The notes below the pieces were generated by a model. That model worked only from the letters and a program-made list of their open reading frames with translations. It was not told where the DNA came from and did not search any database. A program made the translations under genes and the position numbers. DNA of 44,764 nt from IMG/VR virus record IMGVR_UViG_3300030012_003071, positions 1 to 44,764 of that record, one strand, 5' to 3'. Every line of letters begins with the position of its first letter. Position 1 is the first letter of the stretch. Below are positions 16,371 to 24,960 of the stretch, in pieces. Source of the stretch: a virus.

Positions 16371-16832
16371 TTAGTGTCCCGAGTGATCCTGATTTGCCGA
16401 TGGTGGTCTCATATTACTATTCGAATGTATTAGATCCATAATGTCATTACGAATCTTTTCATGTGTTGCTTCTAAGTTTTCAATACGTTTTAACATAAAA
16501 TCAATTTGTAGTTTCTGCTGCTGATCGAACGGCGCCTCGCCACTTTCAATCTCTGTTGTTAATTTTTCAAGTTCTGCTGCCAGATGCTCGATCATCATAA
16601 ACTGTTCTGAGTCAGCAGGTAAACTACCCATCTCACCTCGTGGCCACTTGATACGAAACTCTGTATTATGTTCAAGATCAGACTTCATCATAGTTTGAGA
16701 AGTCTCTAGATTGTTCAATCTTTCTACAATACCAAAGTATGCCCATGTCGCAATCGATGCTGCTGCTATCAAACTTATCATATTACGTAGAGGCAATGCT
16801 ACCTCTGTACCTTCATTTATTTTAGTCGCCAT
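16371..16832 (-). CDS. single-pass membrane protein with periplasmic coiled coil (153 aa)
   Basis: One membrane helix lies near residues 17-36 (MISLIAAASIATWAYFGIV), after a short cytoplasmic N-terminus. It is followed by coiled-coil-like segments (IVERLNNLETSQTMMKSDLE and HLAAELEKLTTEIESG) and a His/Pro-rich tail. The topology resembles an inner-membrane spanin or a virion-associated membrane protein, but no family motif decides between them. It overlaps the end of the Gly/Asn repeat gene by 11 bases and is followed by the 56-aa gene. It lies between neck gene gp14 and gp15, an insertion relative to T4. Confidence 0.7.
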   Translation of the reverse strand: MATKINEGTEVALPLRNMISLIAAASIATWAYFGIVERLNNLETSQTMMKSDLEHNTEFRIKWPRGEMGSLPADSEQFMMIEHLAAELEKLTTEIESGEAPFDQQQKLQIDFMLKRIENLEATHEKIRNDIMDLIHSNSNMRPPSANQDHSGH

Positions 16833-17067
16833 TACCGCCTCCGCCGTTTCCTCCGGCGTTGCCTCCTCCGTTTCCGCCGTTACCGTTTCCTACATTACCA
16901 TTACCATTGCCGTTTCCATTGCCATTACCATTTCCGTTACCATTAGTAGGTTGTGGTTCCGGTTTTGATCTGCCAAAGTATCTTCCAAACCGAATAGGTT
17001 TGTAGTCTTTGATGACACACATTTTTAAACTTTTACTATACTTGTAACCCTTAGGACATTTTTTCAT
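16822..17067 (-). CDS. Cys-Lys N-terminus plus Gly/Asn-repeat protein (81 aa)
   Basis: The first 38 residues are basic and tyrosine-rich with two cysteines (KKCPKGYKYSKSLKMCVIKDY), like the CPKGY-type small domains of some phage proteins. After a Pro linker the rest is almost only Gly and Asn, beginning as tandem NG and ending GGNGGGG. I recognise no family. The start overlaps the gp14 stop (TAATG). The basic head plus low-complexity tail could be an adhesive, phase-separating or modified peptide; none of these is shown. Expression with neck genes suggests a late function. Confidence 0.7.
   Translation of the reverse strand: MKKCPKGYKYSKSLKMCVIKDYKPIRFGRYFGRSKPEPQPTNGNGNGNGNGNGNGNGNVGNGNGGNGGGNAGGNGGGGNGD
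16831..16946 (-). repeat. Gly/Asn codon repeat (hexanucleotide type)
   Basis: A tract of near-tandem hexamers of the type GGNAAY on the minus strand, about 12 units between 16874 and 16946, decaying into GGN runs toward 16831. It encodes the NG repeat of the 81-aa protein. Third positions vary (GGT/GGC/GGA/GGG with AAT/AAC), so the repeat is kept at protein level as well as DNA level. Confidence 0.8.
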
Positions 17068-17951
17068 TAGTCATTTCCCGACGGATCACCAAATGGATTT
17101 GATTCACTAAAGTCTAAGAAGTCATCTCCAAATGTTCCGAAGTCTGTATTTTGTTCATTAGCAGAAATCACATTATCTTGAGCAATCGAAGCGATTCGAT
17201 AACTATTGTTTGCAGAATCTACCGTGATAGTACTGTCAGCCGAGAATAACCCAAATGTTCCATCGCTCTTGCTTAGATGTATCGCGTGTATCACTTTATC
17301 TGAATCTGAGAACTTAGCAACCTCAGCGGTAACAAGAACACCACTTTGGTCTTGTGTAATTGTTCTACCTTCAAGTATATTGTAAGACGACGAAGAGTCT
17401 ATTGTAAGCAAGTAACGATAACCAAAGTCTGTTTCGATATCTTGAATTGCTTCTACACCAGTATCAAAATCTTCGTTGTTGTAATCAAACAGATGCGCTC
17501 TACACTTAAACACGGGTAAGTTTGAAAGCTGATAGAACGGCATTTCATGTTCTACGTGTGTAATCTGAAACATAGAATTTGAGAGTGGAAGATAGATTAG
17601 ATCACCTTCACGTGGTCTTTCACTGTTTATATTGTTTTCATACTTTTGTACTACCTGATTCCATCTTTTTCGTGCAACAACAAACGTGCATTCATCTCTT
17701 ATCTCAACACCAAATCGAGTAAACAAGTCTCCCTCACCATCAAAACCTTCGATGTTGTCGAGATACATTTCTATCTTGTAACTAGAATTATAACGTGATG
17801 GAATTTCTTCACCAAATATTCTATCTTCAAATACAATGTCGCGTGGAAGATAAAAAACATCTTGGCCGTGTATTTTTAAAGATTCAATTACAATGTCTTC
17901 ATAAAGGTTTTGTTCTGACCTTACATTATCTCGTATGTAAAAATTTCGCAT
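17067..17951 (-). CDS. 14: neck protein gp14
   Basis: A 294-residue protein (T4 gp14 256). It begins with the gp14-type QNLYEDIVIESLKIHGQDVFYLPRD region (residues 14-38, read in two parts) and ERIFG-like DRIFGEEIPSRY. The EMYLDNIEGFDGEGDLFTRFG segment and DLIYLPLSNSMFQI follow. gp14 and gp13 form the neck that connects the portal to the tail. The C-terminal third has an extra beta-rich part with Asp-Ser repeats (DSSSSYN, SDSDKVI). It starts 4 bases after the gp13 stop. Confidence 0.94.
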   Translation of the reverse strand: MRNFYIRDNVRSEQNLYEDIVIESLKIHGQDVFYLPRDIVFEDRIFGEEIPSRYNSSYKIEMYLDNIEGFDGEGDLFTRFGVEIRDECTFVVARKRWNQVVQKYENNINSERPREGDLIYLPLSNSMFQITHVEHEMPFYQLSNLPVFKCRAHLFDYNNEDFDTGVEAIQDIETDFGYRYLLTIDSSSSYNILEGRTITQDQSGVLVTAEVAKFSDSDKVIHAIHLSKSDGTFGLFSADSTITVDSANNSYRIASIAQDNVISANEQNTDFGTFGDDFLDFSESNPFGDPSGND

Positions 17952-17955
17952 GTCA

Positions 17956-18711
17956 TCACCCTAGAAAGAAGTCTGTAGGCATTTCAAATTCGAGTCTAAT
18001 CCTCTCTCTAAGGTCTTGAATCTCACCTGTTGCATCGTCATATAGCTGTCTACCGTTTAATATGACACCACCGGGCAACTGCATGCCTTCAAACTTTATT
18101 AAGTTGGTGCCCCACTGTAACTTAAATAAAGCCGTGGTATATTCTTTTAGCCATAAATCGTTGTAGATAGATGTGTGTGTATCTGGATCTACTGTACTAA
18201 AATATTCATAAACTATATAATCGCCAGCTTTAATATCTAAATCTTCAATATGACCAAAAAGATAAATACGCCCTTGCCTACGAGCAAAATCAACCATCGT
18301 GTGACCGTTTAATTTCATATCTAATAATGAAAGGTACTGCTGTATTTGTTCGTAGTAAGCGATATCGCCGGCAAACTGCGACATGTCAGTAAGTTCTGAC
18401 AGATGCATTTGATACCTTAAATTAAATAGATTTTTAGATGATGTTGCCGAAGAGATTAAAGGAAACACTCTTGATACAAAATGTACGTCTGAAGGAACAG
18501 CAATAAATTTATTAGTTATATCAGTTGCGGTTAACTCGTGTGAAACGTAAGCTCGGTGTGTAGCATCAGAGTGATACTCTTGGTAATACTGAATAGCCTC
18601 GTCAACCCGATCTTCTTGTTGATCCTCATCAATATTAACCTCGATGACTGGTTCACCAAGACGTCTTTTACAATAATCGATCAATTGATCTCTGGTTGCA
18701 GGATTAGCCAT
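17956..18711 (-). CDS. 13: neck protein gp13
   Basis: A 251-residue protein (T4 gp13 309). The start RDQLIDYCKRRLGEPVIEVNI, followed by RVDEAIQYYQEYH, is the conserved gp13 opening. The C-terminal half has YTTALFKLQWGTNLIKFEGMQLPGGV, with VILNGRQLYDDA. It is a head-completion neck protein. Its ATG overlaps the stop of the upstream tail-fibre-like gene (TAATG), so neck and fibre genes are co-translated. Length is shorter than T4's at the C-terminus. Confidence 0.94.
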   Translation of the reverse strand: MANPATRDQLIDYCKRRLGEPVIEVNIDEDQQEDRVDEAIQYYQEYHSDATHRAYVSHELTATDITNKFIAVPSDVHFVSRVFPLISSATSSKNLFNLRYQMHLSELTDMSQFAGDIAYYEQIQQYLSLLDMKLNGHTMVDFARRQGRIYLFGHIEDLDIKAGDYIVYEYFSTVDPDTHTSIYNDLWLKEYTTALFKLQWGTNLIKFEGMQLPGGVILNGRQLYDDATGEIQDLRERIRLEFEMPTDFFLG

Positions 18712-19790
18712 TAATTACCGGCTCCTACTACTGTTTTAAGGGTTGAACCGGCAGCGTTTTTAATTGTCAATGTACTTGCACTTGCCAACTCGTTTGAATT
18801 AACAGTGTTAGCTTGTAAAGCTACTGAGATACTAATACCAGCAGTACCATCAAAGTTAGCCGTACCAACTGCGTCACCTGCGATCGCAATTGCCCTAGCG
18901 GTTTCTAGTGCTGTGGCAGTGGCAGCGTTACCTGTACAGGATCCTGATGAACCACTTACGTTACCGGTAATGTTTGCAATCAAACCTCCAGTTGAAACTG
19001 TAAGGTTACCAGTTTGACCGGCAGAATCTGTGGTTGTACCTAGTGCAAATTTATCTTCTGTTTCATCCCAGATAAAAGCAGCGTTATTACCAGTTGACCC
19101 ACGCTCAAAAATAAATCCTAAGTCGTTGGCATTTGAACTAGCACCTTGGTTAAGACCAATCAGTGGATCAGTAATCGTGGTGTTTGTCGAATTAACAGTT
19201 GTGGTAGTACCATTGACAGTTAAGTTACCACCAATTGTGGCGTTTGTACCAATATGTAAACCAGCAAATACCACAGAATCAGATGCGGCAACAGCCTGAC
19301 CAATTGTTATTGCTCCAGTTCCACTATTGTATGTTACACCACTTGTACCACTAAAATGTGCACGTACTTCGGAGGCAGAAGGACCGGTATACGTAAACTT
19401 TCCTAGTGATGAGTCGTATGCAAGTGAGCCGTCCCCTCCAGCATCATGCACTGATATTGCATCAGAAACCGCTAATAGAAAGTTAGCATCGCCTGAGTCT
19501 CCGGGTCTGAACCTAGAGTCACTCTTCAAACTTGTAGGTGCGCCTGTACTATCTTGAACAGCCAGCTTATTACCATCAGCTCGTAACTTAACACCACCAA
19601 GGTGGATTGTGCCAGATGATAAGAATATGTCTCTAAATTTAAGTGAAGCAGAACCGATGTCAAAAGCTGAGTCGGTACCCGGCGTGATATTACCGTTGAC
19701 CTCCATTGCTCCTTGAACATCAAGCCTGTCGCTTGAGGGGATCTCTCTAATACTGGTCCCCGATATAACTAGTGGAATACGATCTGCCAT
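18711..19790 (-). CDS. tail-fibre-like structural protein (359 aa)
   Basis: The protein is low in charge and rich in Gly, Ser, Thr, Ala and Asp, with repeated short beta strands typical of fibrous virion proteins. The N-terminal part (about residues 30-170) holds DIGSASLKFRDIFLSSGTIHLGG and GGDGSLAYDSSLGK. Both recur in the 1203-aa gene upstream. A second module has GGNLTVNGTTTTVNSTNTTI and DPLIGLNQGA. A late promoter (19815-19822) precedes it. It probably forms part of a fibre or whisker at the neck or baseplate; its receptor is unknown. It lacks a recognisable chaperone or peptidase domain at the end. Confidence 0.75.
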   Translation of the reverse strand: MADRIPLVISGTSIREIPSSDRLDVQGAMEVNGNITPGTDSAFDIGSASLKFRDIFLSSGTIHLGGVKLRADGNKLAVQDSTGAPTSLKSDSRFRPGDSGDANFLLAVSDAISVHDAGGDGSLAYDSSLGKFTYTGPSASEVRAHFSGTSGVTYNSGTGAITIGQAVAASDSVVFAGLHIGTNATIGGNLTVNGTTTTVNSTNTTITDPLIGLNQGASSNANDLGFIFERGSTGNNAAFIWDETEDKFALGTTTDSAGQTGNLTVSTGGLIANITGNVSGSSGSCTGNAATATALETARAIAIAGDAVGTANFDGTAGISISVALQANTVNSNELASASTLTIKNAAGSTLKTVVGAGN

Positions 19791-19814
19791 TTTCTGATTC
19801 CTTTAGGTTCCTTC

Positions 19815-19822
19815 TATTTATA
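19815..19822 (-). promoter_or_regulatory. T4-type late promoter before the 359-aa fibre gene
   Basis: Exact TATAAATA on the minus strand, 25 bases before the ATG, in the 34-base gap after the 1203-aa fibre gene. It would drive the 359-aa gene, gp13, gp14 and downstream small genes. Confidence 0.85.
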
Positions 19823-19824
19823 CA

Positions 19825-22800
19825 TTAAAGACTGATAGTAAACGCTGAACTATCAGCAAGTAATACTGAGATTGTGTTACCAAATCCAATTGCCGAGCCG
19901 GTTGAAATGACCGCCGCTTGTGTGATTGGTACTAAAAGTTTTTGATCACCGGCACTGTCATCGATTTCTAAGTTAATTATCGATGCTCCTTGCCTGAGTG
20001 CTACGTATGCTGAGTCAACTAGAGTCGTTATAAACTCACGAGTCATAATCGTGCCAGTTGAGTCAGGTAACGTTAGTGCGTGATCAGATGTATAGTCACC
20101 TGGTGTAAGTAACTGATGGAAAGAATCGTCACTAAACGCTACTCTTTCGTTTCCAGCAAGTACGATACCCGTTGGTGTAAACTTCATCTTTGTTCTTTGT
20201 ACACCAGATTGTGTGAGTACAAAGTGCATTTCTGCATCTTCAGTATCGGCCGTAGCGTCATTAATATGTGCTGATATTTTAGCGTACGATATCGCTGAAT
20301 CAGAAGAGTTTCTACCTCTAAATTCAATGTTTGCTAAAGCGTCAGAATCTGCCGGACTAGAACTATTTCTATCTAAGACGATATTTGGACCAGCAGTTGC
20401 ACCGGCATCCACCAGGTCAACTTTAAACTGATTGGTTGTAATATCTTTAGCACGTAGATTAACAAAATTAGAGTCAACTATTTCACCATTTAATATTAGC
20501 TCACCGGTAAGACTTAATGGTATTTGGTGACCAATATGGAAACCAGACTTACGTAGCCGAGTCGCGGTAATAAATGATCCACCATCTTTAATCAGTGTTT
20601 CAATTGTACCATCTTCACTACTTGTCGTGGCATCATCGATTACTGCTCGAATCTTTGCATATTCTTCAGCATTACTACCTGAATCGTTACTTTCAAAAAC
20701 AATTTCGCCAAGTAGATCAGAATCGGCCGCAGATGTCGTAGTGGTTTTTAATTTAAGTACTGGTCCAGCCGCGGCATCGTTACGAGCTGTGGTGATTGTA
20801 ATATTACCTTCGAGGTTCTTAATACGCTCGGCAAGGTAGTCAGAATCAATAAGATTTCTAGCTCTTTCTGAGTCTAACGAAACCTGTTCAACATAAGCTG
20901 AATCAACAAACATTGCGTTGTTAACAACTTCGCCACCAATTTTCAATACAGTAAAGTCGGCTGAATCAAAGGTTAACTTGCCTCTACCTTCAACACCGTA
21001 CTTTCTAGTATTCAATATCAGGTTACCTTCAGAGTCATTTAACTTGACGCCGTGAGCAGAACCTACATGAATTAGGACCGGATCGTTACCTGTTTCGTCT
21101 GCTAATTTGATCTCAGGCGCAGATAAGAACAAAGTGCCGGTTTGTTCTCTTAAGATAGTATCATATTGTTCCCTAACTATCTTAAAGTCAGATGAGTCGC
21201 CAAAGAAGAGCGGTGAACTATCATTAAATCCACGCATGACAGTAGTAAAACTACCACCGTCTGCAGTGCTTATCGTAATCGTAGCCGTATCTGAATCGTA
21301 TGCTACAGCAGTTACACCTGCTACTAATACTTCTCCAATACTGTCAATGAATCCAGAAGTATTAACTGTCATAACAGGTATTTTAGTTGATGAACCATAG
21401 GTGTCTGAATCAACGTTTGGAGCAGCTCTTGTCAACGTAGTTGATGTGACAGAAGTCGTAGATAACCCAGTAACAGTTAGGTTAGTCATAGTAGCCGAAT
21501 CGGCTAGTAAGTTAGCAACGTTTAAATCAGCTTTTGCGAATCCAGTTGCTGATCTATTGATTGTTAAAGATGAATCAAGTGAAGAATCAACAACGTCTCT
21601 AAATAAGTAATACTGTTCGTTTGATGCGTCTCTTATCAGACCGGTATGTCTTTGCTGGCCATCGCGATAATACTTACCTACAAAACCAAGATCAACAACG
21701 TCTGAGATTTCGTTACTATCTGCAAGGTGAATGATAGGATCATGAACTTTAACGGTTTGCGTATTGATGGTTGTCTGTGTACCAGATACTGTAAGGTCAC
21801 CGGTAATCGTCATGTTACCGATTCTAGCCGAGTCACCCGTAATATTAGCTAAGTGCGCAGTGGTATAGTTTAACCCAGTGCCTGAAGCATTTATTATTCT
21901 AGCTGAATCTGCAGATAAACTTGGTGTAGTAAGAACTGTGGCTCTTGCTGAGTCAGCAGATAACTGACTAATTAAGCCAGTGGTAAAGTTGACTGTAGTT
22001 CCAGAAATATCAGTAATAATTGCAGAGTCAATGGTTGCAGTAGCAGCAGTGAAGTTTGTAGCTCGAGCTGAGTCTGCAGATAGCTGACTAATTAGACCCG
22101 TTGTAACGTTAACTGACGTTCCTGATATATCTGTAATGACTGCCGAATCAGCAGTAATGTTAGTCGCAGTAAACTGATTGATACTACCAGAGTCATAATT
22201 AATGCTACTGCCTGAAATTTCAAAAAGTTCTGCGGAGTCTCTGCTATGAATCGGCGCAGAGAAAGATCCGCCATCGGCAGTACTAATTGTAAGTACTCCT
22301 GATGCAGAGTCAAGCGAGAATCCAGTTACACCAGCAACCAACACTGAACCAGCAGAATCAACTCTACCCTGTGCGTTGATCGTAAGAATCGGAACTCGAG
22401 TTGAAGAACCGTAAATAGCAGAATCAACACCGGTGTTGATAAGACTTAACTTGTGGCGCGCTGAATCATATGCGATACCGTTAGTAGCATTTAACGATAA
22501 GCTCAGGTCTGATTCGAAGTTGGCCTGTGTATATACACTCTCAACATCAAAAGAGAACTGACCTGTGCCTGCGTTATACGAAAGATCTCCGCCAGCAGAA
22601 AATAATCCACGTACTTCTGATGAATCAACTGAAATATTACCCGTGCTTGTAGAATATACAATACCGTGGCCACCATTTAGGTGAGCTCTTACTTCTGCAG
22701 CACTTGGTCCAGTGTATGTTATTTTTCCTAAAGATGAATCATACGCTAGTGATCCATCTCCACCAGCATCCACAATAACCATTGCGCTTCTGGCCGCAGA

Positions 22801-23436
22801 ATCCGCTCTTGCTGTAGTATAGTATAGGTTGTTTCCTTCAGCAAGATCTGTGGTTGTGTTACCAGCAAGACTTATAGATGCGGCTGCACCGGCAGAATCT
22901 CTTACTGTAAACGCAGTGTTTTCATCACCGATAATAAGTCCACCGAGATGGATTGTACTACCAGATAAGTAAAGGTCTCTAAATTTTCTAGAAGAATCAC
23001 CCAGATCGATCGCACTATCGTTGTACGGAACTAGTGATACTCTTAACGCGCCAAGTTCAGAATCAAGTAGATTATTAGTTCTTTCTGAATCAAGAGAGTT
23101 AGCTTCAACGTACGCTGAGTCTACAAAGTTACGAGTCGTGTCTTGACCAGTAATAAACTTTACGTAGCCAGAATCAATAATGGATTTTATTTCATCTGAA
23201 TCAACAGACAAAACTAAATCGTTTGTAGAAGTATTGTGAGCTTTTACGATACCGTGGCTACCAACGAGTTCGCCAGGTTCGTATAGGTTTGTACCAGACT
23301 TAACGACTAATATGTCACCGGTTGATCTACCAGTACCTGATACCGAACCAGATGCAGCTTCGTTAACTGAACTTACAGGCGTACCAATAGTAACTCGTTT
23401 GACAAACGTGGTTTGACCGGTTACAGTAATTTTCAT
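19825..23436 (-). CDS. large tail-fibre-like structural protein with repeats (1203 aa)
   Basis: A very long beta-rich repeat protein with close to fifty Asp-Ser dipeptides, often as DSA, DSE or DSS, spread at short intervals. Internal repeats are clear. SQLSADSARAT occurs twice in near-identical ISGT...TTGLISQL blocks. A 60-residue unit ending STADGGSF occurs twice (near residues 355-395 and 680-720). DSAYVE-SLDSER occurs near both ends. The N-terminus shares modules with the 359-aa fibre gene (GGDGSLAYDSSLGKI). It is probably a tail-fibre or adhesin-type virion protein. No catalytic domain is visible. Confidence 0.8.
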   Translation of the reverse strand: MKITVTGQTTFVKRVTIGTPVSSVNEAASGSVSGTGRSTGDILVVKSGTNLYEPGELVGSHGIVKAHNTSTNDLVLSVDSDEIKSIIDSGYVKFITGQDTTRNFVDSAYVEANSLDSERTNNLLDSELGALRVSLVPYNDSAIDLGDSSRKFRDLYLSGSTIHLGGLIIGDENTAFTVRDSAGAAASISLAGNTTTDLAEGNNLYYTTARADSAARSAMVIVDAGGDGSLAYDSSLGKITYTGPSAAEVRAHLNGGHGIVYSTSTGNISVDSSEVRGLFSAGGDLSYNAGTGQFSFDVESVYTQANFESDLSLSLNATNGIAYDSARHKLSLINTGVDSAIYGSSTRVPILTINAQGRVDSAGSVLVAGVTGFSLDSASGVLTISTADGGSFSAPIHSRDSAELFEISGSSINYDSGSINQFTATNITADSAVITDISGTSVNVTTGLISQLSADSARATNFTAATATIDSAIITDISGTTVNFTTGLISQLSADSARATVLTTPSLSADSARIINASGTGLNYTTAHLANITGDSARIGNMTITGDLTVSGTQTTINTQTVKVHDPIIHLADSNEISDVVDLGFVGKYYRDGQQRHTGLIRDASNEQYYLFRDVVDSSLDSSLTINRSATGFAKADLNVANLLADSATMTNLTVTGLSTTSVTSTTLTRAAPNVDSDTYGSSTKIPVMTVNTSGFIDSIGEVLVAGVTAVAYDSDTATITISTADGGSFTTVMRGFNDSSPLFFGDSSDFKIVREQYDTILREQTGTLFLSAPEIKLADETGNDPVLIHVGSAHGVKLNDSEGNLILNTRKYGVEGRGKLTFDSADFTVLKIGGEVVNNAMFVDSAYVEQVSLDSERARNLIDSDYLAERIKNLEGNITITTARNDAAAGPVLKLKTTTTSAADSDLLGEIVFESNDSGSNAEEYAKIRAVIDDATTSSEDGTIETLIKDGGSFITATRLRKSGFHIGHQIPLSLTGELILNGEIVDSNFVNLRAKDITTNQFKVDLVDAGATAGPNIVLDRNSSSPADSDALANIEFRGRNSSDSAISYAKISAHINDATADTEDAEMHFVLTQSGVQRTKMKFTPTGIVLAGNERVAFSDDSFHQLLTPGDYTSDHALTLPDSTGTIMTREFITTLVDSAYVALRQGASIINLEIDDSAGDQKLLVPITQAAVISTGSAIGFGNTISVLLADSSAFTISL
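21880..22200 (-). repeat. tandem imperfect repeats inside the 1203-aa fibre gene
   Basis: Protein-level repeats of about 40 residues: ITDISGT, then (V/F)N(V/F)TTGLISQLSADSARAT, then a Thr/Ala-rich link. There are two full copies and partial copies either side. The DNA copies differ at many third positions, so the repeats are old or selected at protein level. Confidence 0.7.
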
Positions 23437-23446
23437 ATTAGCCGCC

Positions 23447-23800
23447 CTAGGTTACTGACGGCGTAACCTGGATTCGGCCTTCAAGGATTCTTTCTATAAT
23501 AGTATTACTACCACTATCTACAAAAGAAAGTTCAACATCATATACGTACCGTCCAGCTCTTAGTGCCGTGGTTTGTGTGTTGTTTAGGCTAAGGTTGATA
23601 ATACCTGCTGTAGAGGGAGTAGCAATGATAGCGGTGAAAGCTTGTATGTCTGAATCACTCGTAGACGTGTAAGTCTTTTTCATTTTAGCTGCGACGCTAT
23701 GAGCCGTTAGATCTTTTTTAGCGTCATTCTTGTCTACGCATTCTAATTCAATGGATACGTCAGTACCCTGCGCAATCGTAAACTCTTCGTACTGGGCCAT
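23447..23800 (-). CDS. small beta-rich virion-type protein (117 aa)
   Basis: A strand-rich domain: EEFTIAQGTDVSIELECVD, then AHSVAAKMKKTYTS, IINLSLNNTQT and AGRYVYDVELSF. It ends ERILEGRIQVTPSVT. The pattern resembles Ig-like or BppU-type domains found in phage tail proteins that bind baseplates. There is no membrane segment. It has GGAG 7 bases before the ATG and a late promoter upstream. It lies 10 bases before the large fibre gene, so it may be the fibre's attachment or baseplate partner. Confidence 0.65.
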   Translation of the reverse strand: MAQYEEFTIAQGTDVSIELECVDKNDAKKDLTAHSVAAKMKKTYTSTSDSDIQAFTAIIATPSTAGIINLSLNNTQTTALRAGRYVYDVELSFVDSGSNTIIERILEGRIQVTPSVT

Positions 23801-23850
23801 GAATTACTCCAATGAATTCTTTGTCGGTGACTACCACCCTGCCTATGAGT

Positions 23851-23858
23851 TATTTATA
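23851..23858 (-). promoter_or_regulatory. T4-type late promoter restarting virion-gene transcription
   Basis: Exact TATAAATA on the minus strand, overlapping the stop codon of the last radical SAM gene and 50 bases before the 117-aa gene's ATG. It marks the boundary between the biosynthetic cluster and the virion genes. Confidence 0.85.
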
Positions 23859-24960
23859 ACAATTTGCGTTTTGGGATCTTAGAATCTGCAGATGAAACAC
23901 ACGTTTGTGTGACACATGGCATTGGTTTATCAAATAATTTAAAGCCTGTAGTAATATTTCCTAAAGGCTCGTCAGAACAGGAATAGCTCCGTTTAATATT
24001 ACCATCAGGCTCACGTATAATAATACTACGATAGCCTGAATGGCAATGCCAACCATAAAACTTATTAAAATTAAACGTGTTAAAGCGTTCAGCTTGGTCC
24101 ATGTAGTACTTATTGCCTTTATCATCTTCTAGCTCTACTTGCATGTGTTGCGGTATGCCAGTCTTCTCATAACGGAGGTCAAGCTCAACTTTTGGACGAG
24201 GCCTTTTGATTCTCTTTTTGACATCGGTAAATCCACGTTGAGGCATGCCGTTACGTAAGCGTTCAAGCATACTATCAGTATAACCATCAACAATAAAACT
24301 AGCAGTAGGATCAGACTGAGGTTTAAGAGTGACATTGATTCCCCTTTCATGGAAATATATTGCGTCTTCCCAGCATTGTTCAAACTTATCCGGCAGCATA
24401 ACTTGATTGATTGTAACTTGAATGTCTTGGCTTTGGCAGTATTCTAACTTGTCGGCAAACTCCGCAACTTTCTCTTGTGTATCAACATGTTCCCTATGGC
24501 ACGATGCAGTGATACTGGCTCTATTGAACTGTGAACAAATCTTAGCGTATTCTTCAAACCAGTTCATCTTACGTGAAATGTTTGAAGTCATGTGTACTGA
24601 ATGATAGTTACAGTTCGGAACATCATCAGCCAGATATTGCATAATTTCTAAGTACTGTGGATGGAATGTAGGTTCACCACCACTAAAACTGAAATGAAAA
24701 GAATTATATCCATTATTGCGAGATTGACGTTTAATCTCATCAATAGTCATTAAAATTAAATCGATAGGTCTATGATCTTTCTTACGAGAAGAAGCATATG
24801 GCCAGCAGTATGAACATGAATAATTGCAGAATCGACCAAGCAACCAACTCACCGTAAACAGGTCGCGATGAATCATTGTGCGTTGACCCACACTTACAAT
24901 ATCATTGAATGGTATTTTATTAAAGTCGTACTGACTCCATTTTAGATCAGTCGTAGACAT
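23854..24960 (-). CDS. radical SAM protein with a C-terminal twitch/SPASM-like tail
   Basis: The radical SAM cluster motif is CNYSCSYC (three cysteines in a CxxxCxxC pattern) near residue 45 of the chosen start. The SAM-binding motif FSFSGGEPTFHP lies downstream. The last 70 residues hold CHSG, PDGNIKRSYSC, LGNI and C-x4-C, a short SPASM-like pattern for an auxiliary Fe-S cluster. Such enzymes cleave SAM to a 5'-deoxyadenosyl radical, often to modify peptides or carbohydrates. Two ATGs are possible. The one at 24958-24960 overlaps the preceding gene by only 14 bases; the longer start at 24990 lacks a ribosome binding site. It is the last gene of the cluster. Substrate unknown. Confidence 0.85.
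   Translation of the reverse strand: MSTTDLKWSQYDFNKIPFNDIVSVGQRTMIHRDLFTVSWLLGRFCNYSCSYCWPYASSRKKDHRPIDLILMTIDEIKRQSRNNGYNSFHFSFSGGEPTFHPQYLEIMQYLADDVPNCNYHSVHMTSNISRKMNWFEEYAKICSQFNRASITASCHREHVDTQEKVAEFADKLEYCQSQDIQVTINQVMLPDKFEQCWEDAIYFHERGINVTLKPQSDPTASFIVDGYTDSMLERLRNGMPQRGFTDVKKRIKRPRPKVELDLRYEKTGIPQHMQVELEDDKGNKYYMDQAERFNTFNFNKFYGWHCHSGYRSIIIREPDGNIKRSYSCSDEPLGNITTGFKLFDKPMPCVTQTCVSSADSKIPKRKLL

Noticed and set aside
16831-16946. CRISPR-like or satellite repeat
   Set aside because: The hexamer repeat is in frame and codes for Gly/Asn in a real gene; there are no spacer-repeat units.
18805-21610. Plus-strand open frames opposite the fibre genes
   Set aside because: They are rich in Val/Ala/Ser because the opposite strand encodes GACTCA-type Asp-Ser repeats; no start signals are seen.
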